NCBI GenBank assembly: GCA_020205615.1
Contig: CM035160.1
Location: 10,205,821 to 10,269,820 of the forward strand
DNA from: Panax quinquefolius
Taxonomy: Eukaryota > Streptophyta > Magnoliopsida > Apiales > Araliaceae
Direction: 5' to 3'
Length of the DNA stretch: 64,000 nucleotides
Under the pieces are notes generated by a model. The model was not told the origin of the DNA. It saw only the letters and a list, made by a program, of their open reading frames with translations, and searched no databases. Shown one piece after another: positions 34,275 through 47,534 of the stretch; positions within the stretch are counted from its first letter, which is position 1, and each line of letters starts with the position of its first letter. The position numbers were made by a program, and so were the translations under genes.

Positions 34275-36898
34275 AGTAAGACCCCAACTTTTATAAATAA
34301 AGATGAATTTTTCTATAAATATTATTTTTGAATATTATGGAATAAATTTGATATAATGTTATAGTTGTGGGTAATATTTATAAATTTTGCAAAGTATGCA
34401 AGTTGTTATAAAATATTCGTTTGGTAGGGAATATTCTTTTGTTAGGAATATTCGCATAATGGCTCAATCATTGGTGGACCCTTACATCGTAATTATTGTT
34501 TGGATTGAAAAACGACAAAAATATTTTATAAAAATAACTACGAGGTGTTACTGGTTAAAACTATTGAACTACCCTTGGTAAAAGTAAAATACGATGTCTG
34601 GCGTGAGTTGCATAGTAGCACACGGTATTGATTATTGATGCTTACGTGAGAAGTCACTCACGGTATGCTTTCAATTATTACTTTCTGATAATTCTTTGCG
34701 TCATATCTCTTATATTATTGATTCAATTATTGTCACAATGATCATCCATATAATATGTTATAGTATTAAATCAATAATTGAGACGACAAGTTATAAATGA
34801 TTAATAATTGTTGAAAGATTAAATATGTGTTGATGAAAAAAAATGATTTGTGTGGTAAGTTTGATTATTTTATGGGGGCTCATATGTCATCATCTAAGAG
34901 TCTCTTCGTCGATAGTAATTACCTTCGTCGAATAGTAATTACCCTTGTGAATAGTATTTACCTTCGTCGATAAGTAATTACCTTCGTCAATAATAGTAAT
35001 TACCCTTGTGAATAGTATTTACCTTCGTCGATAGTAATTACCTTCGTCGATAGTAATTATCCTTGTGAATAGTATTTACCTTCGTCAATAGTATTTACCT
35101 TCGTTAATAGTAATTACCTTTACCGGACGTCGAACCACTTGTCGCTTCACATTCACAGCGCCAAACCCAATTAAATGAAGCCACTTGCCTTTTCACACTA
35201 ATGCGGTGCTAAGCTAGAAATCTTCTATAAATAGAGGCCTAGGGCTTCATTATTTTCACGAATTCATTCAAGCTATAGAGAGAAAAGTATAGAGAATAAG
35301 AGAGAAGAAGAAGAGTATTTTGTTACTACACCTGCAGCGATTTCAATCTCCTACCAAATGTAAGGGGTGTTATTCTTTCTTATTAAGCGAAGAGAATCTG
35401 TTGTTATTCCATTGCTTATTATTACATTTGGAATAACTTTTGTATAAGTGGTTTACCCTATACTTGGTGACATTCTTCTATTATTCTTTGGAACATCCTC
35501 ATGTGTGTGTTTTACACCGACTGGTTCCGCTCTTTATTATTATTCTGTTGGAACATCCTCATGCGTGTGTTTTACACCGGACTGGTTCCGCTCTTTATTA
35601 TTCTGTTGGAACATCACATGCATGTGTTTTTACAGGACACGGTTCCGCCTTTATTATTCTCCGTGGAATATCCTATCTCGTGTGTTTTACAATTTGATCT
35701 GGGTTCCATCTTTATTATTACATTGGAACATTACATTGGTGTGAATTTCACCGACACAGGTTCCGTTTCTTTATTATTCATTGGAATAACTTTTATGCAT
35801 GCGGTTTATCGCATGCGTGGTGATTTCTTTTGTTATTCCATTCTTTATTATATCCGGTTGGTTAAAACTTTGACTTCTATACTCCATGAAATTAGTGGAA
35901 TATCCTTGATATTTCATGCGTTTCATCCAAATCTTTTCATGAAAATATTCTTCCGATCATTCTTGAATTTTACTCTACAAAAACAAGATATCATGTTGAT
36001 AATTTGGGCGTTAATAATTCTGGGATAAAATAATTCTTGAACTTGTTTTATTGAATTCTTATATCATTGTCATCATCCTCATGTTTTATATTATGTTGAA
36101 AGTCATTACGTGGCACAGTAGTGCGTAGATGGACTTGGTATGATTATGACCGAGAGACTATTCCGATGTAATCATGACCGTAATGTTACAAATGATGTGA
36201 TAAAAATCCTCGATGGTAGTAGTGCATTGATGGACGATTGTTGACATGATCATGACCATTAATGAATACACAACTATTCTTGGTAGTAGTGCATGAATAA
36301 TTGTGGTCGTGATACTAAAGAATATCCTTGGCAGAGTAGTGCGGGGGTGATTCGATGATGTGGAATATTTATTAAAGTTGAGTCTCAAATTTATAACAAA
36401 GATGAAAAACCTTTTAAAAACCTAAAAGATAGTAGACTTTATTTTCTACTTGACTCTTTTAATGGATTGCGTATTCATTGCAGCTTAAACTGGTTGTCTC
36501 TATTGTATTTTATCGGTTTAACATTGTTTGAAGACTATTGATAATTTATTACGCATTATCTTAGTCATAATATTTCTTCTTGGGCTAGTTGAGCTCACCC
36601 TTTCTTTCATTGTTCTCTTGAAAAAATGAGAATATAAACTTGGGACGAGTCGGAAGCAGTGATGGTCCTCAAGATAGCATTAGTAGTCCTCACTATTCGT
36701 GAAATAGTGTGATAATAATTGTAATGAGGACTTTTTATTTGAGTTTGTATAATATCTAGTAGATTTATATTTGTATTTAAACTCACGCTTTATGTCGTAT
36801 TGTACCACGCTTATATGTTAATAAGTTGTATTTAAATTACATACCATGTAAGTGGCGACCCAAGATGGGTGATGTATACCTAATTTTGGGGCGTCACA
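34275..36898 (+). repeat. P2 5' LTR
   Basis: Matches the P1 LTR from TAAGACCCCAAC to GGGGCGTCACA. TATAAATA is at 35226-35233, the TTCGTCGATAGTAATTACC-type array at about 34899-35125 and the hairpin leader array at about 35363-35850. Confidence 0.92.
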
Positions 36899-36899
36899 C

Positions 36900-36915
36900 A
36901 TTTGATATCGAGCTT
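36900..36915 (+). other. P2 primer binding site (altered)
   Basis: TTTGATATCGAGCTT stands where P1 has TTGGTATCGAGCTT. It is an altered methionine-tRNA-type primer site. Confidence 0.6.
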
Positions 36916-37081
36916 AGGATATGATCCTGGCTAAGATGTGAGAATAGTACTAGGATGGGAGAGACGGGAATACCTTCGCTAGTATGACTACCTAAGTTTA
37001 TGTCTTTTTATTGGTTGATCGGAAGATAGGGATAATTTGTTACATGTCAATTAACCTTTTGTTTTGTGGCGATGTCTCAAA

Positions 37082-37443
37082 ATGACATCCGAGAATGTTG
37101 AGAATAGCAATGGAGCGCAGCGATCGTTGATTCACCGCATATCAATAATCGTGATAATGTGCATCGCCAAGGCGACAATCCTCACTGAAAACAACAACAA
37201 CGACCAAATGATGAATGATCAAATGTTCGGAGGCTTTATGCAATTTATGCGCAACATCGAAGTAGAAGCGACTCTCATCCAAAACGTAGGTGGAAACACG
37301 AAAAACTCTCGGGCGGTCACCACTAAACAATTCAAGAGAGCCGGGACCACCGGAGTTTAAGGAGAGCCAAAACCACTTCCAAGTGAGGCATGGATAAAAC
37401 AGTTACCAAGATATTTGATGTCTTGGGATGCTCCGAGAGCAAA
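37082..37443 (+). pseudogene. P2 gag, N-terminal part
   Basis: It begins MTSENVENSNGAQ and aligns with P1 gag to KIFDVLGCSESK, where M2 interrupts it after GCAAA. The frame is broken by small indels. The gag resumes at 45909. Confidence 0.82.
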
Positions 37444-40123
37444 TGTGACGCCCCCAAAATAGGTATACACAACACCCATTCTCGAGTCGCCAAATACATG
37501 GTACGAAACAACTACAACTTTACTATTACAATAGTAAACCGAGAGTTTAAATCTGGATATTATCTTCTAGACAATATCTATACTCAAATAAATCCTCATC
37601 ACATTTATTGATACATTATTTTACAAAATGGTGAGGACTACTAAACAACTCTCTCTAGAACCTTCATTCCATACCCCCGACTAGTACTTCGCTACATTCT
37701 CGCCTCCCGAGAAGAAAATGGAACAACAAGGAAAAGGGTGAGCTCAACTAGCCCAAGAAAAGAATACTATGACTAAGATAATATACAACAAATTATCGTT
37801 AGTCTTCAACAGAAAAAAATCGATAGAATACAACAGACAACAAGTTTCGGATCAATATTCATAGGTGAAATAATAATTCATAGAAGAGTTACGTAGAGAA
37901 TGAAATCTACTATAATCTATGAATTTAACAAATCCATCATCAATATTTTATCCTGTAACATCAATCAATATTCATCTCAAATCAAATATTCATCTTTGCA
38001 CTACTGATCCAAAGATATTCATCAATCGGTCATGTTCATCTCAACACTGCTCATCTTTGCACTAAAGGCCAAAGATATTCATCGATCGGTCGTATGTTCA
38101 TTTAAACACTGCTCATCTTTGCACTACTGTGCCAAAGATATTCATCAAGAATCATTCATCTTTGCACTACGTGCCAAAGATATTCAATAATATCATCATT
38201 TAAGACCGAGGATGATGAAAATATTTTTTAGAAGCGAATCCAAAGGAAACAAAATGACAAGGATTAAGGATTCGACTTGGTTTTATCCACGTCCAAAAAT
38301 ACCTCAAAAATAATCATAGTGGTGTAAAATTCAAGAATGATCAAAACATGGATACAATCAAAGCTAGTATCCGAATAGATATTTTAGACGAAAAGAAAAA
38401 TTTTCATTTTTCTATTGAATAGTCCGTATTCGTGAATAGTGTCAGATATCGTGAATAGTCTTGTGATATCGTGAATAAGAACTCTACACCAAAAGATAGA
38501 AATTCCACAAAAAAATATCTTCACGCTTCATGAATAGTACTCGTGAATAGTAACTCGTGAATAAGAACTCATGAATATAACTCATGAATAAGAACTCATG
38601 AATAGTAACCCCGACATGAAAAAGTTCCAAATTTGATAAAACTTGGATCAACATTTCAAAGATAATGATATTGAAGAAATAATATCATTTCGAAAAAATA
38701 ATATCCCTTACCTCAAAGAATCAATTACTTGCCGGAGGAAGGCTCAAGGAGTGATCTTGAATGAAACTTGTCTTTGAATAAAGAACTCTCAAAGTATCTA
38801 AATACTCACAAAATACGCTCGATAATATAGAGAGAGAGAGAGAAAAAAACTTTGTTTCGGTGTGATTTTCAATTCTAACTTAGCCCTCTATTTATAGGAA
38901 AATGTTAGCCCCGTAAGGCAGACTTGACTCGCTACTTACACGATGGCTTTACTCGCTACTATTGCCACCCACCACATTTGAAATAAAATTCAGCACATTT
39001 TTCACCAACCACAAGTGGGGCCCACTCAATTCTAGAATTTTCCACCAAAATCAATTATAAACCTAATTTAGAATCCGACACCTCTTAAAATTCACAACAA
39101 ATCATTCGTGCATTTTAACGGTTCAAAATTTGTGGACATATACTCAACTTATGTATGTATAACATACCCAAAATTACCACAATCCAACGGTTGGATTAAA
39201 AATTATAACCCCGCAATATATCTCAAAACCCCGATTTAATTTTTAATACCTCCAATCCGATAAAATACCGATAAAACACCTCAACATTAATTCCTTCATT
39301 AATAACCACATAAATAAATCCATCATTTATATTCATATAAAATAAATATTTCCTTATCATATGAATCAATAATTAATTATTCACAAATAATATTACGAAT
39401 CACAATTATAACAACCAGCCGCTAGTTCCGGAAAGGGGGGCTTTCGAATAAGGATCTCTCCTTCTCGACGCGCAATTAGGTGACCAAACCTCTCCTTAGA
39501 TGAACTTTCTAGACATTGCCAATAATGTTATCTAATAATATTATTCAAATAATATGAATTATTGATCCGATAATGGGAAATATCATGCGTTGACAATTAT
39601 TGAACAACAATAATATAAAATATCAACGCAAAGAATTATTGAATCAATAAAATAAAATATTGAACAAGAACTCACCGTGAAAATTATTGAAAAGTGCCAT
39701 CTTACGTATTTAATCAATAATTCAACAATCTTTAATAAATACTGGTGTCTTCTTTGCTTGACCCACGCCAGACATCGTATTTTAACCACCGGGTATTCCA
39801 ACATCTTTAATTCAGAATAACTACGCCAGTTATTTATAACAACCCAAACTTTGTCGTTTTCCTCATCCAATCGCTTTCAGTTATGGGGCCCACACATGGT
39901 CGCGTACTGTAAATTTAATATTCCCCGACAAAGATTTAATATTCCACGACCAAACAAACGAATATTCCCCACAAAAATGAATATTTTATAACCACTTGCT
40001 TATTTTGAAATATTTATGTATTTAACCCTTAACTATCCACATTAATCAAATCAACCCTTACTATTTCAAAATAATAAATAAAGGAAATTCCTTTTTATTT
40101 AAAAAAAATTTTGGGGTCTTACA
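37444..40123 (-). repeat. M2 3' LTR
   Basis: Carries about four ~60-bp repeats around CATCTTTGCACTAC...CCAAAGATATTCATC (37975-38190), a tract of CTCGTGAATAGTAA-type units (about 38529-38610) and a reversed TATA (38891-38896). Confidence 0.88.
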
Positions 40124-43100
40124 ACCTCCCTCCTTATGAAATTTCGTCCTCGAAATTGACGTGACGCATTCTGGTGTTTCAAAAGGTAAAGATACCTCGC
40201 TTTCATTTTCGCTTTCCAACTCCCGTGTCATTTCCTCAATAAAGCATGGTTTCTCCACAAAACTTTAACTTATGGTATAACCTCGGTCGACATAGGTCAT
40301 GTTCTTTCCTCTACAAAATCTTGACAGTACCTCCTCGTGACGTTAAGTCTTCTATTTATCTCGTCCGGCTTCTAACTCAATGACGTGTTTCGGTCGTCCA
40401 CATATTTACGTAACATCGATACGTGAAAAACGTTATGAACACGCGTCATACTTGGTGGTAAAACGAGTCTATAGGCCACGCTTCTATTCGATCGAGAATT
40501 TCAAATGGATTAATAAATCGAAGGTTTGAGCTTTCCTCACCTCACCGATTCTCGCTTTTAAAATAACAACTTCTTGCACCTCCTTCTTCAAATTCATCAC
40601 TCGGTTGTGTAGCTTGAATGCGACTTTAACTTTATCGATTAAAGTCGATTATACTCAGATATCATCACGCACTCGCTTTATCATCACGTGGGTACCTAGA
40701 GTTTTCATCTCCATCTCTATTATTTGTAAATTATACTGAAATTAGTCTTTGACAATATCGTACTTTTTTGATACGATCTTCTACTCAACACGCCGCCTAC
40801 CACGTTAAACTTTTCCAGATGGCATGGTCGAACATGTCTTTGAAATGAGTCTCTCTTGAGTTCTTCAAGCTCTTCCCACATTCCTTGCTCCATTCGAATT
40901 TTGTATCTCTACGAGTTAGCTACGTTAATGGAATAGCGATTCGAGAATATCCTTCAACGAATCTCCGATAATAACCAACTAAGCCTGAAAACTACGCATT
41001 TCGATTCACGACTTAGGTTGCTCTCAATCGTGACTCATATCCCAATCTTGGATAAGACGTCACAATGACACCTATCGATTTACTTATCGCATCGAATATG
41101 ACGTCCCCCTAGAGTAGAAGTCTCGCTTAGTGAATTCCACAAAGGAAGTCACAAGATAAAGGCTCATGTACCAAATTTATAGTTGAATTTTAACTCCACG
41201 AAGTTCAATAGAGCCATTCGATATGAGATTTTAGAAATGAGTTTTGTACCGGGTTCAAAGTCGATACAAAATTTAATATCGATCTTTGGGAGTAAGCCAA
41301 TAAATTCTTCAGGAAATACGTCGGGAAAAATCAACAACAACAAGAATATTATTCAAATCGACGTGTCTTTATTCAAATCCATAACATGGACTAAGAAAAC
41401 TTGACATCCGTAATAAACGAATGACTTCATGGCTTGATATGAAAATGTTTGACTACAATGGTTTGATCGCTTGAGTTCGAATAACAAAGTTGCTTAGAAT
41501 ATGAAAACTAACAACCTTACAAAAGCAATCAATTTTGGCGTGATGAGTAGTTAACCAATCAATCCCCAAAAGCAAGTATCTTTAAAGAGATAAGGTCACG
41601 TAAGGTAATGGTGCCAACTTGAATCAAACAAGATTTTTAAACAACGGATGTAATGAAAGTTTCTCCCAATCTGAGTCTCCATAAATAGGTCAAAGTCTAA
41701 TTTCTCCGTAGAAATCGAGTTCAAACGCTGAGCACAAGCAAGAGAGATAAAAGAATGGGTAGAACCCCAGATCTAGTAAGGTATAAACATCGCAAGAATT
41801 TATAATTAACTAACCTGTGCTAACTTCGTTCGGGTTCCTCGATATTTTGACTTTCACGCGATAAACGCCTTCCGTGAATCGTTGACTTTGACTTTTCTCG
41901 GGACATCCTTTTGAGTCACCGCCTCACGCACTAGGTTTCGATATCGCATAATCTCGAGCGATATGTCCTTCTTTTTCCACAATTATAGCATACCTTAAAC
42001 TGTTGTGGGCGCTTTGGTGATATGTCCCTCTTTCCGCATTTGTAACATACGACCGATGGTCTTTCTCCTCCCTTGAAACCGATTGCAATTTGGCGGCCGA
42101 CGTCTTCACATGGTCGTTGTTGAATCTCCTCTTTTAAAATCTCCTCCCAACTCGCTTCTTCTATTTTCATGGCCACGATTACCACCGTAGAGTGGTTACC
42201 GCTTTTTGTCCATATTCTTCTTTCTACTTGTTATCGTTATTCGACGATCGCTATCACCGGTATGATCTTGGTTATGGTCCCTCGGTTGAACGTACTCGTT
42301 ATCTCTCGCCTAACAACCGAGCCCTCATTTATAACATCTCAATAGAGAGAAAATTTATGAGAAATGAGATAATCGACGTATCTTGGGTTTCAAACCTCTC
42401 GTAAACATCCGCGTCATAATGTTCCTCATTCTCCACCAAATGAGGTGCAAACTGGATAACTCGCAAACTTCGCCTCGTCTTTGGGACACCGCCATGTTAT
42501 TCTCGCTTCCAATCTAATAAACTCCACTTCCTTCATATAATGAATTAATACTTTCGTGAAAGTACTTGTCATTGAACTGCTTTCAAACGTCTCCCACGAT
42601 ACGCCGAAAATGCGGTGAATGGTACGCTTCACGATTCCCACCAAAGATGTCTGCCTCGCCACGAACATAAAAGTAGCGAATGGAACTTTCGCTCCTTCGC
42701 ATCTCAAGACATCGAATATCTTGGTAATTTGCTTGACCCATGTTTCGCCATGATCGGGATCTCGCTTTCCCAGTGCATTCGGTGGTCCCAACTCTTTGAA
42801 CTGCTTGGCACGTGACCACCCGTGAATCGCTATCATCTCCTCCTCAGTATTTTGAACACGAGTCTCTCCTCGCCGATTTTGCATGAACCGCAAAAAGCTT
42901 CTAAACATCCTTCGTTCATCATCCGCTTTCGGTGGTGTTATTCACAGGAGGTACATTGCCACTGTTGCACGCTCTCCTCGTTGTTAAGTCAGCATCTCCA
43001 CGGTCTCATTTACACCACTATTAATATTCTCAATCGACATTCTCAATTATCATAAAAACAAGGGTTAATTAAATAAATTAACAAATCACATAATACCCTA

Positions 43101-43210
43101 TATTACGACCAACCAACAATAAGCTTAGGTAGGACACACTGGCGAAGGATTTACTCGTCTCTCCCCTCCTAGTTCTATTCCCGATCTCCGCCAGGAGATC
43201 ATATCCCTAA
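40124..43210 (-). pseudogene. M2 internal remnant: gag, protease, RT start, pol fragments
   Basis: Read right to left: gag (42908-42426, with WVKQITKIFDVLRCEGAK), two CCHC knuckles (42060-41940; CYKCGKR and CYNCGKR survive in broken frame), protease (about 41760-41410), the start of RT (41400-41183, EEFIGLLPK and PGTKLIS in the reversed frame) and a leader-like stretch (41170-41030). Fragments of RT end, RNase H and integrase follow, down to the C-terminal end at 40258 (EEMTRELESENESE). The RT catalytic core and most of integrase are missing. Confidence 0.75.
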
Positions 43211-43224
43211 GCTTTGATACCAAC
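43211..43224 (-). other. M2 primer binding site
   Basis: Reversed, GTTGGTATCAAAGC abuts the LTR and matches the initiator-Met tRNA site TGGTATCAGAGC at 11 of 12 positions. Confidence 0.78.
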
Positions 43225-45908
43225 CGTGACGCCCCCAAAATAGGTATACACAACACCCATTCTCGAGTCGCCAAATACATGGTACGTAAACAACTACAAC
43301 TTTACTATTACAACAATGAAAAGCGAGAGTTTAAATACGATATTATCTTCTGCAGACAATATCTATACTCAAATAAATCCTCATCACATTTATTGATACA
43401 TTATTTTACAAAATGGTGAGGACTACTAAACAACTCTCTCTAGAACCTTCATTCCATACCCACGACTAAGACTACGCTTACATTCTCGCCTCCCGAGAAG
43501 AAAAATGGAACAACAAGGAAAAGGGTGAGCTCAACTAGCCCAAGAAAGAATACTATGACTAAGATAATATACAACAAATTATCGTTAGTCTTCAACAGGA
43601 AAAATCGATAGAATACAATGCATAACAAGTTTCGATCAATATTGGCAATGAAATAATAATTCATAGAAGAGTTACGTAGAGAATGAAATCTACTATAATC
43701 TATGAATTTAATAAATCCATCATCAATATTTTATCCCCAGAACATCAATCAATATTCATCTCAAATCAAATATTCATCTTTGCACTACAATCCCAAAGAT
43801 ATTCATCAATCGGTCATGTTCATCTCAACACTGCTTCATCTTTTGCACTAAAGGCCAAAGATATTCATCGATCGGTCATGTTCATTTAAACACTGCTCAT
43901 CTTCTTTACACTACAAAGCCAAAGATATTCATCAAGAATCATTCATCTTTACACTACAGCCAAAGATATTCAATAATATCATCATTTAAGACCGAGGATG
44001 ATGAAAATATTTTTAAAGAAACGAATCCAATGAAACAAAATGACAAGGATTAAGGATTCAGACTTGGTTTTATCCACGTCCAAAAATACCTCAAAAATAA
44101 TCATAGTGGTGTAAAATTCAAGAATGATCAAAACATGGATACAATCAAAGCTAGTATCCGAATAGATATTTTAGACGAAAAGAAAATTTTCATTTTTCGG
44201 TGAATAGTTAAATGATTCGTGAATAGTGGTCAGATATCGTGAATAATAGGCTTGAGTATCGTGAATAAGAATCTCACACCAAAAGATAGAAATTCCACAA
44301 AAAAATATCTTCACGCTTCATGAATAGTACTCGTGAATAATAGAACTCGTGAATAGTAACTCATGAATATAACTCATGAATAGTAACTCATGAATAAGAA
44401 CCCGACATGAAAAAGTTCCAAATTTGATAAAAACTTCGGATCAACATTTCAAAGATAATGATATTGAAGAAATAATATCATTTCGAAAAATAATATCCAC
44501 TTACCTCAAAGAATCAAGATTTCTTGGAAGGAAAGGTCGGAAGTGATCTTTGAATGAAACTTGTCTTTGAATAAAGAACTCTCAAAGTATCTAAATACTC
44601 ACAAAATACGCTCAATAATATAGAGAGAGAAAGAAAAAACTTTGTTTACGGTGTGATTTTCAATTCTAACTTAGCCTCTATTTATAGGAAAATGTTAGCC
44701 ACCAAGCGAGACTTGACTGCTTACCACTGATGGCTTTACCTCGCTACTATTGCCACCCACCACATTTGAAATAAAATTCAGCACATTTTTTCACCAACCA
44801 CAAGTGGGGCCCACTCAATTCTAGAATTTTCCACCAAAATCAATTATAAACCTAATTTAGAATCCGACACCTCTTAAAATTCACAACAAATCATTCGTGC
44901 ATTTTAACGGTTCAAAATTTGTGGACATATACTCAACTTATGTATGTATAACATACCCAAAAATTACCACAATCCAACTATTCGGATTAAAAATTATAAC
45001 CCCATGATATATCTCAAAACCCCGATTTAATTTTAATACCTCCAATCCGATAAAATACCGATAAAACACCTCAACATTAATTCCTTCATTAATAACCACA
45101 TAAATAAATCCATCATTTATATTCATATAAAATAAATATTTCCTTATCATATGAATCAATAATTAATTATTCACAAATAATATTACGAATCACAATTATG
45201 ATGACCAGTAGTTCCGGAAAGAGGGGCTTTCCAATAAGGATCTCTCCTTCGACGCCGCAATTAGGTGACCAAACCTCTCCTTAGATGAACTTTCTAGACA
45301 TTGCCAATAATGTTATCTAATAATATTATTCAAATAATATGAATTATTGATCCGATAATGGGAAATATCTTGTGCGATGACAATTATTGAACAACAATAA
45401 TATAAAATATCAACGCAAAGAATTATTGAATCAATAAAATAAAATATTGAATAAAGAATTCATCTTGAAAATTATTGAGTAGTGCCATCTTACGTGCGAA
45501 TCAATAATTCAACAATCTTGTCTTGTAATACCGTAGCTTTCTTTGTGCAACCACGCCAGATTCTTGTATTTTAACCAATCGGTATTCCAACAAATCTTAA
45601 TTGCAGAATAACTACGCTCGTTATTTATAACAACCCAAACTTTGTCGCTTTCCTCATCCAATCGCTTTCAGTTATGGGGCCACATTATGGTCATTTTACC
45701 AGTCGTTTAATATTCCCACAAGCATCTAATATTCCACGACCAAACGAATATTCCCCGACAAAAATGAATATTTTATAACCACTTGCTTATTTTGAAATAT
45801 TTGCGTATTTAACCCTTAACTATCCACATTAATCAAATCAACCCTTACTATTTCAAAATAATAAATAAAGGAAATTCCTTTTATTTAAAAAAAAATTTCG
45901 GTCTTACA
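43225..45908 (-). repeat. M2 5' LTR
   Basis: A second copy of the 2.68-kb LTR with the same internal repeat blocks (about 43765-43975 and 44320-44400). It differs from the other copy mainly by one- to three-base indels. Confidence 0.88.
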
Positions 45909-46770
45909 AAGAAAAGGTTCCTTTCACGCTTTTTATGTTCTTGCGGAGGCGGATTCTTGGTGGAATCGGTAAAAACGTACTCAACTTCATTGTCTTCAAG
46001 ATATCTTGGGAGAAGTTCGGGAGTCATTCAACGACAAATACTTTCACGAAAGTATTCGCCATACGAAGGAGGTGGAATTTATCAAGTTGGAACAAAACAA
46101 TATGACCGTGTACATGATACGAGGCAAAATTTGCGGAGTTATCACTAAGTTTATATTCCCACTTGGTGGATAATGAAAAGAGAATGGCGCGAATATTTTT
46201 AAGAGGTTTGAAGCCGGAGATACGTCAACATCTTATTTCTCATAAACTGTGTTTGTATTCAGATGTTGTAAATAGGGCTCAGTTAGTGGAACGCGATAAT
46301 GAGTCTACACAACTAAAGAGAGCGGTAAACACAAAATTATAATACCAAATGGTAGTAGTCATCGTGAGCGGTGACAACAAGTGGAGGGAATCAATGGGCC
46401 GGATATGGTAACCACTTCCGGTGGTAATCGGGCCAAAATAATAAGAATGGACATTTCAAGAAACGGAGATTCAACAATGGTGGAAAGACGTCAGCACCAG
46501 CACCCATTGTTAAGGAAGGAGAAAGACCACCTATCATATGCTTTAAATGCGGAGGAGAGGGACACATCAGTCCAAACTGCGTCATGCCGTCCAAAGCATG
46601 TTATAATTATGGAAGAGAAGGTCACTTAGCTCGATTTTGTCGTTCTAGAAGACAAATTGACTAGGATGGAGGCACCAAAGGCCATCCCGAAAAATTCAAA
46701 CCCAGAGTCAAGAGGAGCGTTTGTTGTGACCTCCCAAAGAGCAAGGAATCCGAATGAGGTCATCACGGAT
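45909..46770 (+). pseudogene. P2 gag, C-terminal part
   Basis: Continues P2 gag after M2: matrix/capsid remainder, a basic region (46381-46520) and two CCHC knuckles near 46540-46640. The first begins ICFKCG in the right frame. In the second the reading CYNYGREGHLARFC has a Tyr at the second Cys position. Confidence 0.82.
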
Positions 46771-47534
46771 AAGCTTATCATAAACTCTAATGAAGTCTAT
46801 ACTTTATTTGATACTGGGTTCTACCCATTCTTTTATTTCTCCTACTTTATGCGCCATCGATTAAATTTGACTCGAGAAATTAGACTTTAACTTATCTGTG
46901 GAAACTCCGTTGGGAGAAACCTTCATTACATCCACTGCTTATAAGTCTTGTTTGGTTCAAATCGGTACCTCACATTACCCGTCGATCTTATTTCATTAAA
47001 AATACTTGCATTTGACGTGATTCTGTGGATTGATTGGTTAACTACTTATCATGCAAAATTGATTATTTTCGTAAGGTTGTTAGCTTTCATATTCCTACTC
47101 AACCTATTATGCTAATTCAAACGACCAAAACCATTAAAATCAATCACGGACATCTCAAGCCATAAAACTATTCGTTTATTGAAAACGGATGTCAAGCTTT
47201 CTTAGCTCATGTCACGATTTAAATAAAAATACGCCGATTTTAAACGATATTCCTATTGTTAATAAATTTCTGACGTATTCTCAAGAACTTCTGGTACTAC
47301 CCCAGAGCGTGAAATTGAATTTTGTATCGACCTTGAACCCTGATAAAAACCTATTTCCAAAGCCCCATATCGAATGGCTCCTATTGAGCTTCGAGTTAAA
47401 GACCCAACCGCAGGAATTGTTAGACATTGGCTTTTTATTCGTCCTAAGTACTTCTCCTGGGTGCTCCTCGCTCATTATCGTGAAGAAGAAAGATGGGAGT
47501 ATGCGACTTTGTATTGATTATCGGAGTTGAATCA
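46771..47534 (+). pseudogene. P2 protease and RT N-terminal part
   Basis: The protease active site is read as DTGF (46810-46821), inside NEVYTLFDTGF. It is followed by LSVETPLGETFIT-type sequence and the RT lead-in with FPKPHIEWLL and IVKKKDGSMRLCIDYRS. N3 interrupts after GAATCA; RT resumes at 51923. Confidence 0.82.

Larger units (their letters stand above)
37444..45908 (-). mobile_element. M2: antisense, internally deleted gypsy element nested in P2 gag
   Basis: It begins TGTGACGCCCCC and ends GGTCTTACA. GCAAA precedes it and GAAAA follows; the uninterrupted P1 site reads GAGCAAAAGG, so the duplication is GCAAA with one base lost on the right. Two near-identical LTRs of about 2.68 kb enclose only 3.1 kb of internal sequence. 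Its LTRs share ends with M1 but have a different body, so this is a third family. It cannot move on its own. Confidence 0.87.
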
